Assembly: GCF_000429625.1 (NCBI RefSeq) | Contig: NZ_KE386930.1 | Coordinates: 41,518-105,517, forward strand | Direction of reading: 5' to 3' | DNA length: 64,000 nucleotides | From: Azospirillum halopraeferens DSM 3675 | GTDB lineage: Bacteria > Pseudomonadota > Alphaproteobacteria > Azospirillales > Azospirillaceae | Part shown: piece by piece, positions 44,164 to 53,245 of the stretch | Numbering within the stretch: position 1 is the stretch's first letter | Layout: every line of letters begins with the position of its first letter | The notes under the pieces: generated by a model | The model's input: the letters and a program-made list of their open reading frames with translations, nothing else | The model's database searches: none | What the model was told of the DNA's origin: nothing | Position numbers and translations under genes: made by a program

Positions 44164-46053
44164 ATGGACAGCCATTATCTCACGAAGACCGTCCTTGCTC
44201 CGGCCAATCTTCTGCGGGTCGGCGACGGCACGGTGCTCGAGCAATACGACGCTCTCGAGCGAGCGCTCAACGTTCGGGGTGACGGCGGTCCGATGACGCT
44301 GTTCGCGCAACCCTTGCCGGGTTCATCGGGCGCCGACGGCGTCACCATTGCCTGGTACACCCGTCTCACAGGGCAGGGGCGGCGCCTCGTTGATCTGGAC
44401 GGGGAAGCTGCCGCCGACGCGGAAGCCCGGCTTCGCACCCGGCTTGCCGCGATCGCCCCCTTGCTGCGTAATCCCGATGTTGCACCGTTGCTCGGCGCCG
44501 CACTGCTGATCAATGACCTCGACAGCATCAGGGTGATTGACGGTGAGCCGGTGCTGGTGAACTGGGGTGCAGCCCCCCCTCCCGCCGCTACCGATGCCGC
44601 AGCCCGTACGGCGCATTACCAGCAGACCCTTGGCCGTTATCTTCCCCTTGACCAGGCTCCGCCGATTTCCGTGGCGGAGTGGCGGGCCCGCGGCGGATCG
44701 GCGGCGCTGGCTGCGGGCGTTGCCGCGGCGGTCGGTGGCGGGCGCCCGGTCGCTGCCGCACCGGCGGGAGGTTCGGAGGCCGCGGCATCGGGCGGGACCG
44801 TACGGCAGCAAGTCCATGCCGGCGTCGTTTCCGGAGTGATGCCGGCGGACACGCCCGTTGCGCCGGTCCACATGACGCTCGGTGTCCGGCATTGGGTGCC
44901 GCTGCTGCTGTTGCTGGGCGTGGCGCTGGTCGTGCTGTTCTGGCTCCTTCTTCCCGGGACGCGGCTGTTCCCGGAGCCGCCGGCGCCGCGCGTCGTTGCC
45001 AACGCCGAAGCCGAGCGGATACTTGCCGAGGTCAACCGCACGCTGGAAGAACGGGCCGGAGCATTGCGTGATGCCCTGGCCGGTGCCGTCTGCACGGCAG
45101 ACGGTGTGATGGTTCTGCCGGACGGACGCACCGCCGAAGGCCTGGCTCCTTCCGCCGCCGGCGTGAACACGCCCGTTCCCGCTCAGCCCGCCCCCGCCCG
45201 ACCGGACGCACTGGTTCCCCCCGATCCCGGCCGCGTCGATGTGCAGCGCGCCAGCGGCGCGTCCGCCCCGGGTGAGGGAGAGACGGTTTCACTTCTGCGG
45301 ACCATCGAGGAACAAACCACGCTGGTTCTGTCGCAGGCCCGCAGTGGGTCGGGTACCGGCTCGGGCTTTTTCGTCGCCCCCGATCTCGTGGTGACCAACC
45401 ATCATGTGGTCGAGGGAGCCATGGCGGGCGGCGGCAAGGTCTTCGTGGGCAACCGCAGTCTGGGCCGCCTTCACGAAGCGACGATCGTCGCCGCGCTCGG
45501 CCCGCTGGAGACGGCGAACGCAGATTTCGCACTGCTGCGGGTGGCCGGTGTGTCGATGCCGTTCTACACGCTGCGCTCTGCCGTCGAGACCATGAAGCTG
45601 CAGAACGTCATCGCCGCGGGCTATCCCGGCGCGATCCTGGAGACGGATGCCAACTTTCAGCGGCTGCGGGAGGGCGACGGGACGGCGATTCCCGATTTGA
45701 GTGTGACCGCAGGGATCGTGAACACTGAGCAGGACCTCGCACCGGGCATGCGCGCCCTGATCCACACGGCCGTGATTTCACCGGGCAATTCGGGTGGTCC
45801 TCTGGTCGACAGTTGTGGCCGGGCGGTCGGCGTGAACACGTTCGGGCGGACGTCCGATCAGCGTCACCTCAATTTCGCCCTGGCGACCACCGATCTGATC
45901 CGGTTTCTCGACGCGCAAGGGGTGCCCCTGGCGCGGAACAGCGAACCGTGCGTGCCCAACGTCCGCCCGCCCGCCCCACCTCCGCGCCCGCCGGGTGATG
46001 CGGCGGCTGCAACCGGCAGCGCGCCGGTCGATGCCCCGTCGGCGCCCCGGTGA
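44164..46053 (+). CDS. Membrane-anchored trypsin-like serine protease of the Srf locus
   Basis: 629 residues. A cytoplasmic N-terminal domain (about 1-140, ending IRVIDGEPVLVNWG) is shared with the next protein. After an Ala/Pro-rich linker comes a membrane helix (HWVPLLLLLGVALVVLFWLLLP, about 240-262). The periplasmic part has a trypsin-fold domain with the triad His in VVTNHHVVEG, Asp in NADFALLRV and Ser in ISPGNSGGPLVD, so it should be active. The C-terminus is proline-rich. It is therefore a DegS-like topology (inner-membrane anchor, periplasmic protease), but without a PDZ domain and with a large cytoplasmic sensor or docking domain. Target unknown. Confidence 0.85.
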   Translation: MDSHYLTKTVLAPANLLRVGDGTVLEQYDALERALNVRGDGGPMTLFAQPLPGSSGADGVTIAWYTRLTGQGRRLVDLDGEAAADAEARLRTRLAAIAPLLRNPDVAPLLGAALLINDLDSIRVIDGEPVLVNWGAAPPPAATDAAARTAHYQQTLGRYLPLDQAPPISVAEWRARGGSAALAAGVAAAVGGGRPVAAAPAGGSEAAASGGTVRQQVHAGVVSGVMPADTPVAPVHMTLGVRHWVPLLLLLGVALVVLFWLLLPGTRLFPEPPAPRVVANAEAERILAEVNRTLEERAGALRDALAGAVCTADGVMVLPDGRTAEGLAPSAAGVNTPVPAQPAPARPDALVPPDPGRVDVQRASGASAPGEGETVSLLRTIEEQTTLVLSQARSGSGTGSGFFVAPDLVVTNHHVVEGAMAGGGKVFVGNRSLGRLHEATIVAALGPLETANADFALLRVAGVSMPFYTLRSAVETMKLQNVIAAGYPGAILETDANFQRLREGDGTAIPDLSVTAGIVNTEQDLAPGMRALIHTAVISPGNSGGPLVDSCGRAVGVNTFGRTSDQRHLNFALATTDLIRFLDAQGVPLARNSEPCVPNVRPPAPPPRPPGDAAAATGSAPVDAPSAPR

Positions 46054-46083
46054 CGGGACGGGTGCGGCTATGGATTGGTCATC

Positions 46084-47346
46084 ATGATCCAGCTCAAGCT
46101 AACGACCACCGCTTCGGCGGGATTGAGGCCGCTCGGAACGCCGGGTCAGCGCTCGTTCGAGCTGATTGTGCCGACCGTGCAGCGGGCGCTGGGAACGGCG
46201 CACGCACAGATCTTCGCCGAACCGGTCCCCGCTCCCCTCGGTGACGTCACCGACTGGTACGCACCCCTGCCGGGCACGGCCAGGCGCCTGATCGACCTCG
46301 ACCCCGACCGGCAACGGGCGGCCCGGGATCATCTGGGTCACCTCGCGGCGGATATCTTCGCCATGGCCGACCGGCTTGCCGGCGGCGCCGACCCCGAGAG
46401 TCAGCGGCTGGCGCAAGCCTTGCGCAACGCCCTTGAGGTGCCTGACGAGACGGCCATCTACGTCATCGGACAGCAACCGGTCCTGACGAACTGGGCGCAT
46501 CAGCAGGACGTCAAGGAAGCGCCCCGTGGCATCCTGTCCACCATGGTCCCGGCACGCCGGCCGCCGCCGCCGTCGCCACCCCCCCCACCGCCCGGCCAGC
46601 CCGCGGCACCGGTTCCCGTACCGCCGGTGCCGGTTCTGCGCCACTGGACGTTCTGGTTGTGGTGGCTCCTGGTGGCGGTGACGGGTGCCATCCTTGCCAC
46701 CATCATATGGTTGTTGATCGCACCGTGCGGGCTGAGCGGCCCGGCGTTTCTCAACACCTGCCCGGCCCCGCCCGAAGTGTCGGTGATCGATCCGACCCTT
46801 GAGAACCGGCGCGTTCAGATCCAGTCGGAAATCGCCATGCTGGAGCGCCAGGCCCTTGCAGCGGAACGGGCCTGCCAGCCGGAGCCTCCCCCGCCACCCG
46901 CTCCCCTGCCGGCCGCGGAGCCGGCGCCCGTGGCACCGCCACAGGATGAGATCGATGAACGCCGGGAACGGGCCGGCGGTCAGCAGGGCGAGTTGACCAT
47001 CACGCTGGCGTGGGACAGCACGGCTGACCTCGACCTGCATGTCCGGTGCCCGGCCAATCAAGTGATCTTCTTCCGCAATCGTGCTGCATGTTCGGGCGGC
47101 GTGCTGGATGTGGATGCCAACAGCGACGCGGGAACCCGCACCAGGACTCCCGTCGAGAACGTCTTCTTCGGAAGCGGAGCCGCGCCGGGGACTTACCAGA
47201 TTTCGGTCCACCTTTTCAGGGACAACGGCGGCAGAAGTCATGATTTTACGGTAAGGGTGCGGATGGGTGCCGGAACACAAGATCTTCGCGGCACGGTCAG
47301 TACGCGACAGCCGGTCTGGACGCACACCATCGAGTATAGGGAATGA
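46084..47346 (+). CDS. Single-pass membrane protein with periplasmic DUF2135/YfaP-like domain
   Basis: 420 residues. The N-terminal cytoplasmic domain (about 1-150; WYAPLPGTARRLIDLD, IYVIGQQPVLTNWA) is homologous to that of the protease upstream. A proline-rich linker (PPPPSPPPPPPGQP), membrane helix (FWLWWLLVAVTGAILATIIWLL), coiled coil and second proline-rich linker lead to a C-terminal beta-sandwich with LTITLAWDSTADLDLHVRCP and GTYQISVHLFRDNGG, like the DUF2135 domain of YfaP. ATG 46084 is used; an upstream TTG is less likely. Its stop overlaps the srfB start by four bases. The function of such domains is unknown. Confidence 0.8.
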   Translation: MIQLKLTTTASAGLRPLGTPGQRSFELIVPTVQRALGTAHAQIFAEPVPAPLGDVTDWYAPLPGTARRLIDLDPDRQRAARDHLGHLAADIFAMADRLAGGADPESQRLAQALRNALEVPDETAIYVIGQQPVLTNWAHQQDVKEAPRGILSTMVPARRPPPPSPPPPPPGQPAAPVPVPPVPVLRHWTFWLWWLLVAVTGAILATIIWLLIAPCGLSGPAFLNTCPAPPEVSVIDPTLENRRVQIQSEIAMLERQALAAERACQPEPPPPPAPLPAAEPAPVAPPQDEIDERRERAGGQQGELTITLAWDSTADLDLHVRCPANQVIFFRNRAACSGGVLDVDANSDAGTRTRTPVENVFFGSGAAPGTYQISVHLFRDNGGRSHDFTVRVRMGAGTQDLRGTVSTRQPVWTHTIEYRE

Positions 47347-50300
47347 CCATGTCCGGAGCAGAACCGGAGTTGCGGCGCCTGTGTGACTGGAAGGGCGAGA
47401 CGACGCTGGTGCCGTTCAGCGGCATCCAGATCCTCGATTTCGGCTTTGCGATCGACCGGGCACCCTTCCGTGCCAAGGGGTTCATCGAACGGATCACCGG
47501 CAGGGAAGGTGACCTGGACGTCTGCACCCTGCTGCCTTTGACCGGCGATGACGACCTGGACGCCGATGTCCTGAAGGCCGGGCAAAGCGATGACACGGCG
47601 TACGACATCACGCTGAAGCAGGCGCTGGAGCCGTTTCTCGGCGCCTGGCTGCCGGCTCCCCTGCTCCGCATCCGCCCGGGACGCGGGGCGAACGGTGCCG
47701 AGTTGTACGACGCCGGTCCATCGACGTGGTGCCGGGTACGGATCATTGCTTTGCCTGCTCCGGACGGGGCGGGAAACACGCACCGCGTGCAGCTTGCCAT
47801 CGACACGGCGCTCGTGGCGGAAGATGATCTCGCGTACTATCTCACGCCGTCGCGGAAGGATGCCGAAGACGAACGGGAGTTTCGCTTCGTCGCCGACGCC
47901 TCCGACGTTGCATGGTTCCTGCGCCGCCCGACGGCACTTCCGACGGGCGAACAGATCGATGTGCAAAGCTGGGTCAGCGAGTGGCTCGAAGAGGAATTCC
48001 TCGATTACAAGCGTGCCCAGCGGCGCGGCAAGCCCCTGCGCGACGAGGACCTGCCCTACCGATTCGAGCACTGGGCTCGCTACCTGACCCTGATCTCATT
48101 GATCGAGGCCGTGGTTGACATTCCGAAGATCCGGCTGCTCGACGTGGTTTCGGCCGAGAGCCGTTACGCGCCGGTGGAGGTGGATCTCGTTCTTGACGTC
48201 GGCAACAGCCGCACCTGCGGCATCCTGATCGAGAGCTTCCCCGGTGACGCCCGGGTGAACCTGAACGATTCGTATGCACTGGAACTGCGTGACCTGTCCC
48301 AGCCGGAGCTTTCCTACTCCCGGCTGCTTGAAAGCCGGGTCGAGTTTGCCGAAGCGACCTTCGGCAGGGAGCACGTGGCTCGCCGCTCCGGTCGGCGAAA
48401 CGCATTCATCTGGCCCTCCTTCGTCCGCATCGGTCCGGAGGCCATGAACCTTGTCCGTCGTGAGGAAGGCACGGAGATCACCTCCGGCCTGTCTTCGCCG
48501 AAGCGCTATCTCTGGGATGAGGCGCCCGTTAACCAGAACTGGCGCTTCCAGAATGTCGGCGCGAACCAGGCCCTGCCGATGATCGCCCGCTCCGCGTTCC
48601 GTTTCCTGAACGAACGCGGCGATGTGATCCGCCAGTTGGAGGAAGAGGAAAAGCGCGGCCTGCGCCGCCGCAACCGGGTCAGCAAGGATCCGGCGATCCG
48701 TCCCCGCTTCTCGCGCTCATCTCTGTTCGGCTTCATGCTGGCTGAGATCTTTTGCCACGCGCTGGTGCAAATCAACGACCCGGCCGCTCGCGCCAGCCGT
48801 GCGCAGTCGAGCCTGCCGCGCCGTTTGCGCAGCATCATACTCACCCTTCCGTCGGCAACGCCCATCCAGGAACAGGCGATCATCCGCTCGCGCGCGGAAG
48901 GGGCGCTCAAGCTGATCTGGTCGATCCTCGACATCCGGGAGAGCACGGCAACCACCTGCCGGCGTCCCAACCTGATCGTCGAATGGGACGAGGCGACCTG
49001 CACCCAACTCGTCTTCCTCTACACGGAGATCAGCCGCAAGTTCAACGGCGATATCGATGGGTATCTCGCGCTCAAAGGCAAGCCACGCCCCCTGGCCGGC
49101 CAGCCCGGCGGTGCGCCGCAGCCGTCCCTTCGCCTGGCGTGTGTCGACATCGGCGGCGGGACGACGGACCTGATGATCACGACCTACCACGGTGAGAGCA
49201 ACCGCGTGGTGCACCCCTACCAGACGTTCCGGGAGGGATTCCGCATTGCCGGAGACGATTTGCTGCGCGACGTGATTTCGGCTCTGGTGCTTCCCCGCAT
49301 TCGCAACAGCATCGAGGCGGCCGGCGGCCAGTACGCCCAGGAGCGCCTGAAATCCCTGTTCGGCGGCGACGTCGGCGGGCAGGACGAGCAGATCCGCCAA
49401 CGCCGCAGGCAGTTCGCGTTGCGGGTCCTCATGCCGCTCGGCCTGGCACTGCTTGAGCGCTGCGAGCATGCGGCGGAAAATGACATCATCCATTTGCGCG
49501 CAGTCGAGGTTCTGGGAAGGCCTGTGTTGCCGCGCAAGACCGTCGGCCCCGCCGGTCGCGATGCGGTGACGAGCGAAGGCGCACCCGTCGAACTCGCGCT
49601 TCCCCGGGTGTTGATCGATTATCTGGAGGCTCCCGCCCGTGCATCGGGAGCCACCGATTGGTCGCTCGCCGAATTCGAATGCACGATCAACCGGGCGGAG
49701 GTCGACGCGGTCGTTCGCGACGTCTTCCAAAAGGCGCTGAGCAACATGGTCGAGGTGATCGGCCATCTGGACTGCGATGTCATTCTGCTGACCGGCCGTC
49801 CGTCCCGTCTTCCCGCGGTGAGGGCCATTCTGCGGGAGATGCTGGCGGTCACGCCCGACCGGCTGATCTCGATGCACCGGTACCGGGTCGAGGGATGGTA
49901 CCCTTACCGCGACCTTATCACGAACCGGATCAGCGATCCCAAATCGACCGTGGCGGTGGGGGCCATGCTGTGCGCCCTGTCCGGCAGCCGGATCGACAAC
50001 TTCCGCATGATGACCAACCGGCTGGGCATGCGATCCACCGCACGTTTCATTGGTGAAATGGCGCTCAACGGCCAGATTCTCAACGACCGTCTTCTGCTTC
50101 ACGATATCGACCTCGATGGCGGCGAGGGCGGCGAAGAGGTTCAGGTCAAACTCTACACGCCGATACACATCGGCTTCCGGCAGCTTCCGCTGGAGCGGTG
50201 GACGACGACACCGCTCTATCGACTCGAATTCAGCAATCCCGGGGCGGCGAGCAGGCCCGCGCCCCTGAGCGTGACCCTGCGGCGCAGTGAATTCGATTCC

Positions 50301-50480
50301 GAGACCGAGACTGCAGAGGAAAACCTCAAGGTCCAGGCCCTGCGCGAGGCTTTCGAGGTCATTGAGGTCGAGGACGCTGATCAGGTCCGCTGCATGACGT
50401 CCGATGTTCGCCTCACTCTGCAAACGATCGGATTCGAGAGCGATTACTGGCTCGATTCCGGTGTGTTCCGGTTCGTGTGA
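47343..50480 (+). CDS. srfB: Virulence factor SrfB family protein (actin/Hsp70-like ATPase)
   Basis: 1045 residues, the length of SrfB proteins (named from an SsrB-regulated Salmonella operon). Three nucleotide-binding motifs of the actin/Hsp70 superfamily are in the correct order: phosphate 1 in VDLVLDVGNSRTCGILI (about 279-295), phosphate 2 in ACVDIGGGTTDLMI (about 599-612), and an adenosine motif in VILLTGRPSRLPAVRAIL (about 812-829), compared with Hsp70 VGGxSRxPxV. No signal peptide or membrane helix: cytoplasmic. The start overlaps the upstream gene by four bases; srfC follows 10 bases downstream. The biochemical role is not established; I infer an ATP-driven switch or chaperone working with SrfC. 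Confidence 0.92.
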   Translation: MTMSGAEPELRRLCDWKGETTLVPFSGIQILDFGFAIDRAPFRAKGFIERITGREGDLDVCTLLPLTGDDDLDADVLKAGQSDDTAYDITLKQALEPFLGAWLPAPLLRIRPGRGANGAELYDAGPSTWCRVRIIALPAPDGAGNTHRVQLAIDTALVAEDDLAYYLTPSRKDAEDEREFRFVADASDVAWFLRRPTALPTGEQIDVQSWVSEWLEEEFLDYKRAQRRGKPLRDEDLPYRFEHWARYLTLISLIEAVVDIPKIRLLDVVSAESRYAPVEVDLVLDVGNSRTCGILIESFPGDARVNLNDSYALELRDLSQPELSYSRLLESRVEFAEATFGREHVARRSGRRNAFIWPSFVRIGPEAMNLVRREEGTEITSGLSSPKRYLWDEAPVNQNWRFQNVGANQALPMIARSAFRFLNERGDVIRQLEEEEKRGLRRRNRVSKDPAIRPRFSRSSLFGFMLAEIFCHALVQINDPAARASRAQSSLPRRLRSIILTLPSATPIQEQAIIRSRAEGALKLIWSILDIRESTATTCRRPNLIVEWDEATCTQLVFLYTEISRKFNGDIDGYLALKGKPRPLAGQPGGAPQPSLRLACVDIGGGTTDLMITTYHGESNRVVHPYQTFREGFRIAGDDLLRDVISALVLPRIRNSIEAAGGQYAQERLKSLFGGDVGGQDEQIRQRRRQFALRVLMPLGLALLERCEHAAENDIIHLRAVEVLGRPVLPRKTVGPAGRDAVTSEGAPVELALPRVLIDYLEAPARASGATDWSLAEFECTINRAEVDAVVRDVFQKALSNMVEVIGHLDCDVILLTGRPSRLPAVRAILREMLAVTPDRLISMHRYRVEGWYPYRDLITNRISDPKSTVAVGAMLCALSGSRIDNFRMMTNRLGMRSTARFIGEMALNGQILNDRLLLHDIDLDGGEGGEEVQVKLYTPIHIGFRQLPLERWTTTPLYRLEFSNPGAASRPAPLSVTLRRSEFDSETETAEENLKVQALREAFEVIEVEDADQVRCMTSDVRLTLQTIGFESDYWLDSGVFRFV

Positions 50481-50490
50481 GGAGAATGAC

Positions 50491-53235
50491 ATGACGACAC
50501 CGGATCTTGCGGCGATCTGCACCCGCACTGCCGAACTGGCCGGTTCGGCACTGGACTGGATCACGGATCGGGAGAACGCCGACATCGTCGGCAGCCAGGT
50601 GCCCTCTCTGACCCGCGAACTGCGCCGGGCGGCGTCCCGCGCCCGCAAATTGGCTACGGCCGCGGAACGGAACATGTGCGTCGGCGTGTTCGGCCCGAGT
50701 CAGGCCGGCAAGTCGTTCCTCGTGTCGGTCCTGGCGCGCCCGCAGAACGGCAATCTGGCGGCCGACTTCGACGCACCCCTGGGGCGGAAGGATTTCATCT
50801 CGGAGATCAACCCGCCCGGTGAAGGCGAGTCCACCGGACTGGTGACCCGCTTCACGATGCGGCGCGAACCCTGTCCGAGCGGCTATCCGGTGCGTCTGCG
50901 GCTTCTTTCCGAAGCCGATCTGGTGCGTGTGCTGGCCAACACCTTCCTGATGGACGGCGACCAGACTGAGGAGCCCCCGACGCCGGAGGAGATCAACGGG
51001 CTGCTCGAAACCTACTCGAAGAAGAAGGGGGCGGGCGTCGGCATGTCCGCCGAGGAGGTCTGGGACATCCGGGAGTACTTTGAGAAGGGGTTCTCGCGCT
51101 CTGCCTACGTTGCGGCACTGAAGCCGTTCTGGGAGGAGGCGGCCGACATCGCGCCGGGGCTCGCGCCGATCGATCGTGCCCGCTTCCTCTCCATCCTGTG
51201 GGGCCGCCACGACCTTTTCACGGACGTTTACACCACACTGTCGGCAGCACTTGCCAGGATCGGCCATGCGGGCGAGGTGTTCGCGGCGCCCGAGGCCCTG
51301 CTGCCGCGCGACGCGTCGATCATCGACGTCAAGACGCTGGCCGGTCTTGACGGCGGCGGCATCCAGACCGAGGTCGCCCTTCGCACTGCCTCCGGTATCA
51401 CCGCAAAGCTGACCAAGCCGATCATGACCGCCCTCACGGCGGAGCTGGTCATCACCATGGCCGAGCAGCCCTGGGACATGTTCTCCCGGACCGACCTTCT
51501 CGATTTTCCCGGTGCCCGGGCGCGATTCACCAACAATCTGGCAAAGACCTTCGCCACTGCGGAAACCCCGCGGAAGGACACGTTCCTACGGGGCAAGGTG
51601 GCCTATCTGTTTGACCGCTACGTTGCCGAGCAGGAGCTCACCTCGATGCTGCTCTGCATTCCCCCCTCGAACATGGAGGTGACGGACCTGCCGGGGCTGG
51701 TCGAGGACTGGGTCACGGCAACGCACGGCGCGACTCCCGGTGAGAGAGCGCAAACGGAATGCATCCTGTTCTTTGTGTTCACGAAGTTCGACATGCATCT
51801 CGCTGACAACGCAGCGACGGGCACCGACCCGGTGACCCGGTACGAGCGACGCATCGCAGCCTCGATGACCGATCCCTTCGGAAAGCTGTCCGACAGTTGG
51901 GTGAACGACTGGGCGCACGGGCGGGCATTCGACAACTCCTATTGGCTGCGCAACCCGAACTATCCGGCCGAGGCGTTCATTCGGTACGACGCCAACCTGC
52001 GTGAAACCGGATTCGTGGCCGAAAAGGAAGCGCGGCTGGCGGAACTGCGGGCCGGTTGCCTTTCGGTGCCCGCTGTGCGCAAGCACTTTGCCGATCCGGC
52101 GCGCGCCTGGGACGCGGCGATGAGCCTGAACGACGGCGGCGTCTCCTATCTTGTGGAACGGCTCACCCCGGTCTGCCGTCCGGAAATCAAGGCCAGACAG
52201 ATCGGGGCTCAACTCGCCATCGTCTGTCGCCATATCCAATCCAAACTCCAACCCTTCTATGTTTCCGATGAAATAGAAACGCGGCTGGAGGAAAAGCGCG
52301 CCGCCGCGGCGGACGTGCTGGCGGCGTTGTCCCACGCCGGCGAACTGTCGAAGTTCGGCGAGGTGCTGGAGGCGCTCATGGTGGACGCCGACGCCATCGC
52401 CGATCGCATCCTGCGGGTTCCGGACAGTGTGCGGATCGTGGCCGGCAGCGGCCCGCGAACTCCGTCGATGAGTGATCCGACGCCGTCCGCCTCGGGTGGC
52501 GCGCGTCCCGTCCTGCCCGGCAGCGGGACGGGGCCGCGCCCGGTTGTGCCCGGCGGCGGCGTTGCCGCGGCCCGTCCGGTTCTGCCCGGCGGGATCAGAG
52601 TTGCGGCCCCCGCAACGGCTGCCGGGGCCCCTCCCTCCTCATCCCATGGCGGAGGCAACGCGCCGGTGGTGCGCAGCCTGACCCGGGAGGCGTTCCAGGC
52701 GGAAATGGCCATGCTCACCTGGGTCGAAACCATGCACGATTTCGCCGCGCGACCGGATCTCTACGCCCATTTCGGGATTTCGCCGGAGGTGGCGGACAAC
52801 CTGGTCTCCGAATTGGTGGCGGCGGCGCGCCGGTTCGGTGTCCAGCGCAAGCTTACCGAAGAACTGGCGAAGCTGAACTTCTTCCTGCGCGCGGAAGGCC
52901 TCTCCGGACCCGTTGCGACGATAGCGGGCGACAGGATTTGCCGTTTCGTTGCCCGGCTGGGTGTCGATGACCTGCCGCCCGCTCGGCGGCCCAGGGTGCA
53001 GTATGAGGACGGATCGGAGAAGCCGGTATTTCAGCCCCGTCCGCTCCGCTTTTCCGCCGAGGATCTGCCGGAACAGGAACTGAACGAGGCGGCGGTGTAT
53101 CTCACCGACTGGTTGTTCGCGCTTTACCAATTGTACGAAGACAACGCAAGAAGCACCGAGGGAGCCTCCATCAACGTCGAACAGAACAGCCGCCTCGGCG
53201 GCATTCTGCGGTCGATCGAAGGCATCAAGGTCTAG
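50491..53235 (+). CDS. srfC: Virulence factor SrfC family protein (dynamin-like GTPase)
   Basis: 914 residues. GTPase motifs are visible: G1 GVFGPSQAGKSFLVS (about 64-78), G3-like LLDFPGARAR (about 336-345), G4 FTKFDMHL (about 429-436). The rest is long and helical, as in bacterial dynamin-like proteins, with an unusual low-complexity proline/glycine segment (about 660-710; repeats of ARPVLPG and GPRPVVPG) before a C-terminal helical domain. No membrane helix is seen. The ATG at 50491 follows GTGAGGAG. srfB-srfC pairing is conserved in many proteobacteria; the role is unknown. Confidence 0.9.
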   Translation: MTTPDLAAICTRTAELAGSALDWITDRENADIVGSQVPSLTRELRRAASRARKLATAAERNMCVGVFGPSQAGKSFLVSVLARPQNGNLAADFDAPLGRKDFISEINPPGEGESTGLVTRFTMRREPCPSGYPVRLRLLSEADLVRVLANTFLMDGDQTEEPPTPEEINGLLETYSKKKGAGVGMSAEEVWDIREYFEKGFSRSAYVAALKPFWEEAADIAPGLAPIDRARFLSILWGRHDLFTDVYTTLSAALARIGHAGEVFAAPEALLPRDASIIDVKTLAGLDGGGIQTEVALRTASGITAKLTKPIMTALTAELVITMAEQPWDMFSRTDLLDFPGARARFTNNLAKTFATAETPRKDTFLRGKVAYLFDRYVAEQELTSMLLCIPPSNMEVTDLPGLVEDWVTATHGATPGERAQTECILFFVFTKFDMHLADNAATGTDPVTRYERRIAASMTDPFGKLSDSWVNDWAHGRAFDNSYWLRNPNYPAEAFIRYDANLRETGFVAEKEARLAELRAGCLSVPAVRKHFADPARAWDAAMSLNDGGVSYLVERLTPVCRPEIKARQIGAQLAIVCRHIQSKLQPFYVSDEIETRLEEKRAAAADVLAALSHAGELSKFGEVLEALMVDADAIADRILRVPDSVRIVAGSGPRTPSMSDPTPSASGGARPVLPGSGTGPRPVVPGGGVAAARPVLPGGIRVAAPATAAGAPPSSSHGGGNAPVVRSLTREAFQAEMAMLTWVETMHDFAARPDLYAHFGISPEVADNLVSELVAAARRFGVQRKLTEELAKLNFFLRAEGLSGPVATIAGDRICRFVARLGVDDLPPARRPRVQYEDGSEKPVFQPRPLRFSAEDLPEQELNEAAVYLTDWLFALYQLYEDNARSTEGASINVEQNSRLGGILRSIEGIKV

Positions 53236-53245
53236 GAAGCGCGCC

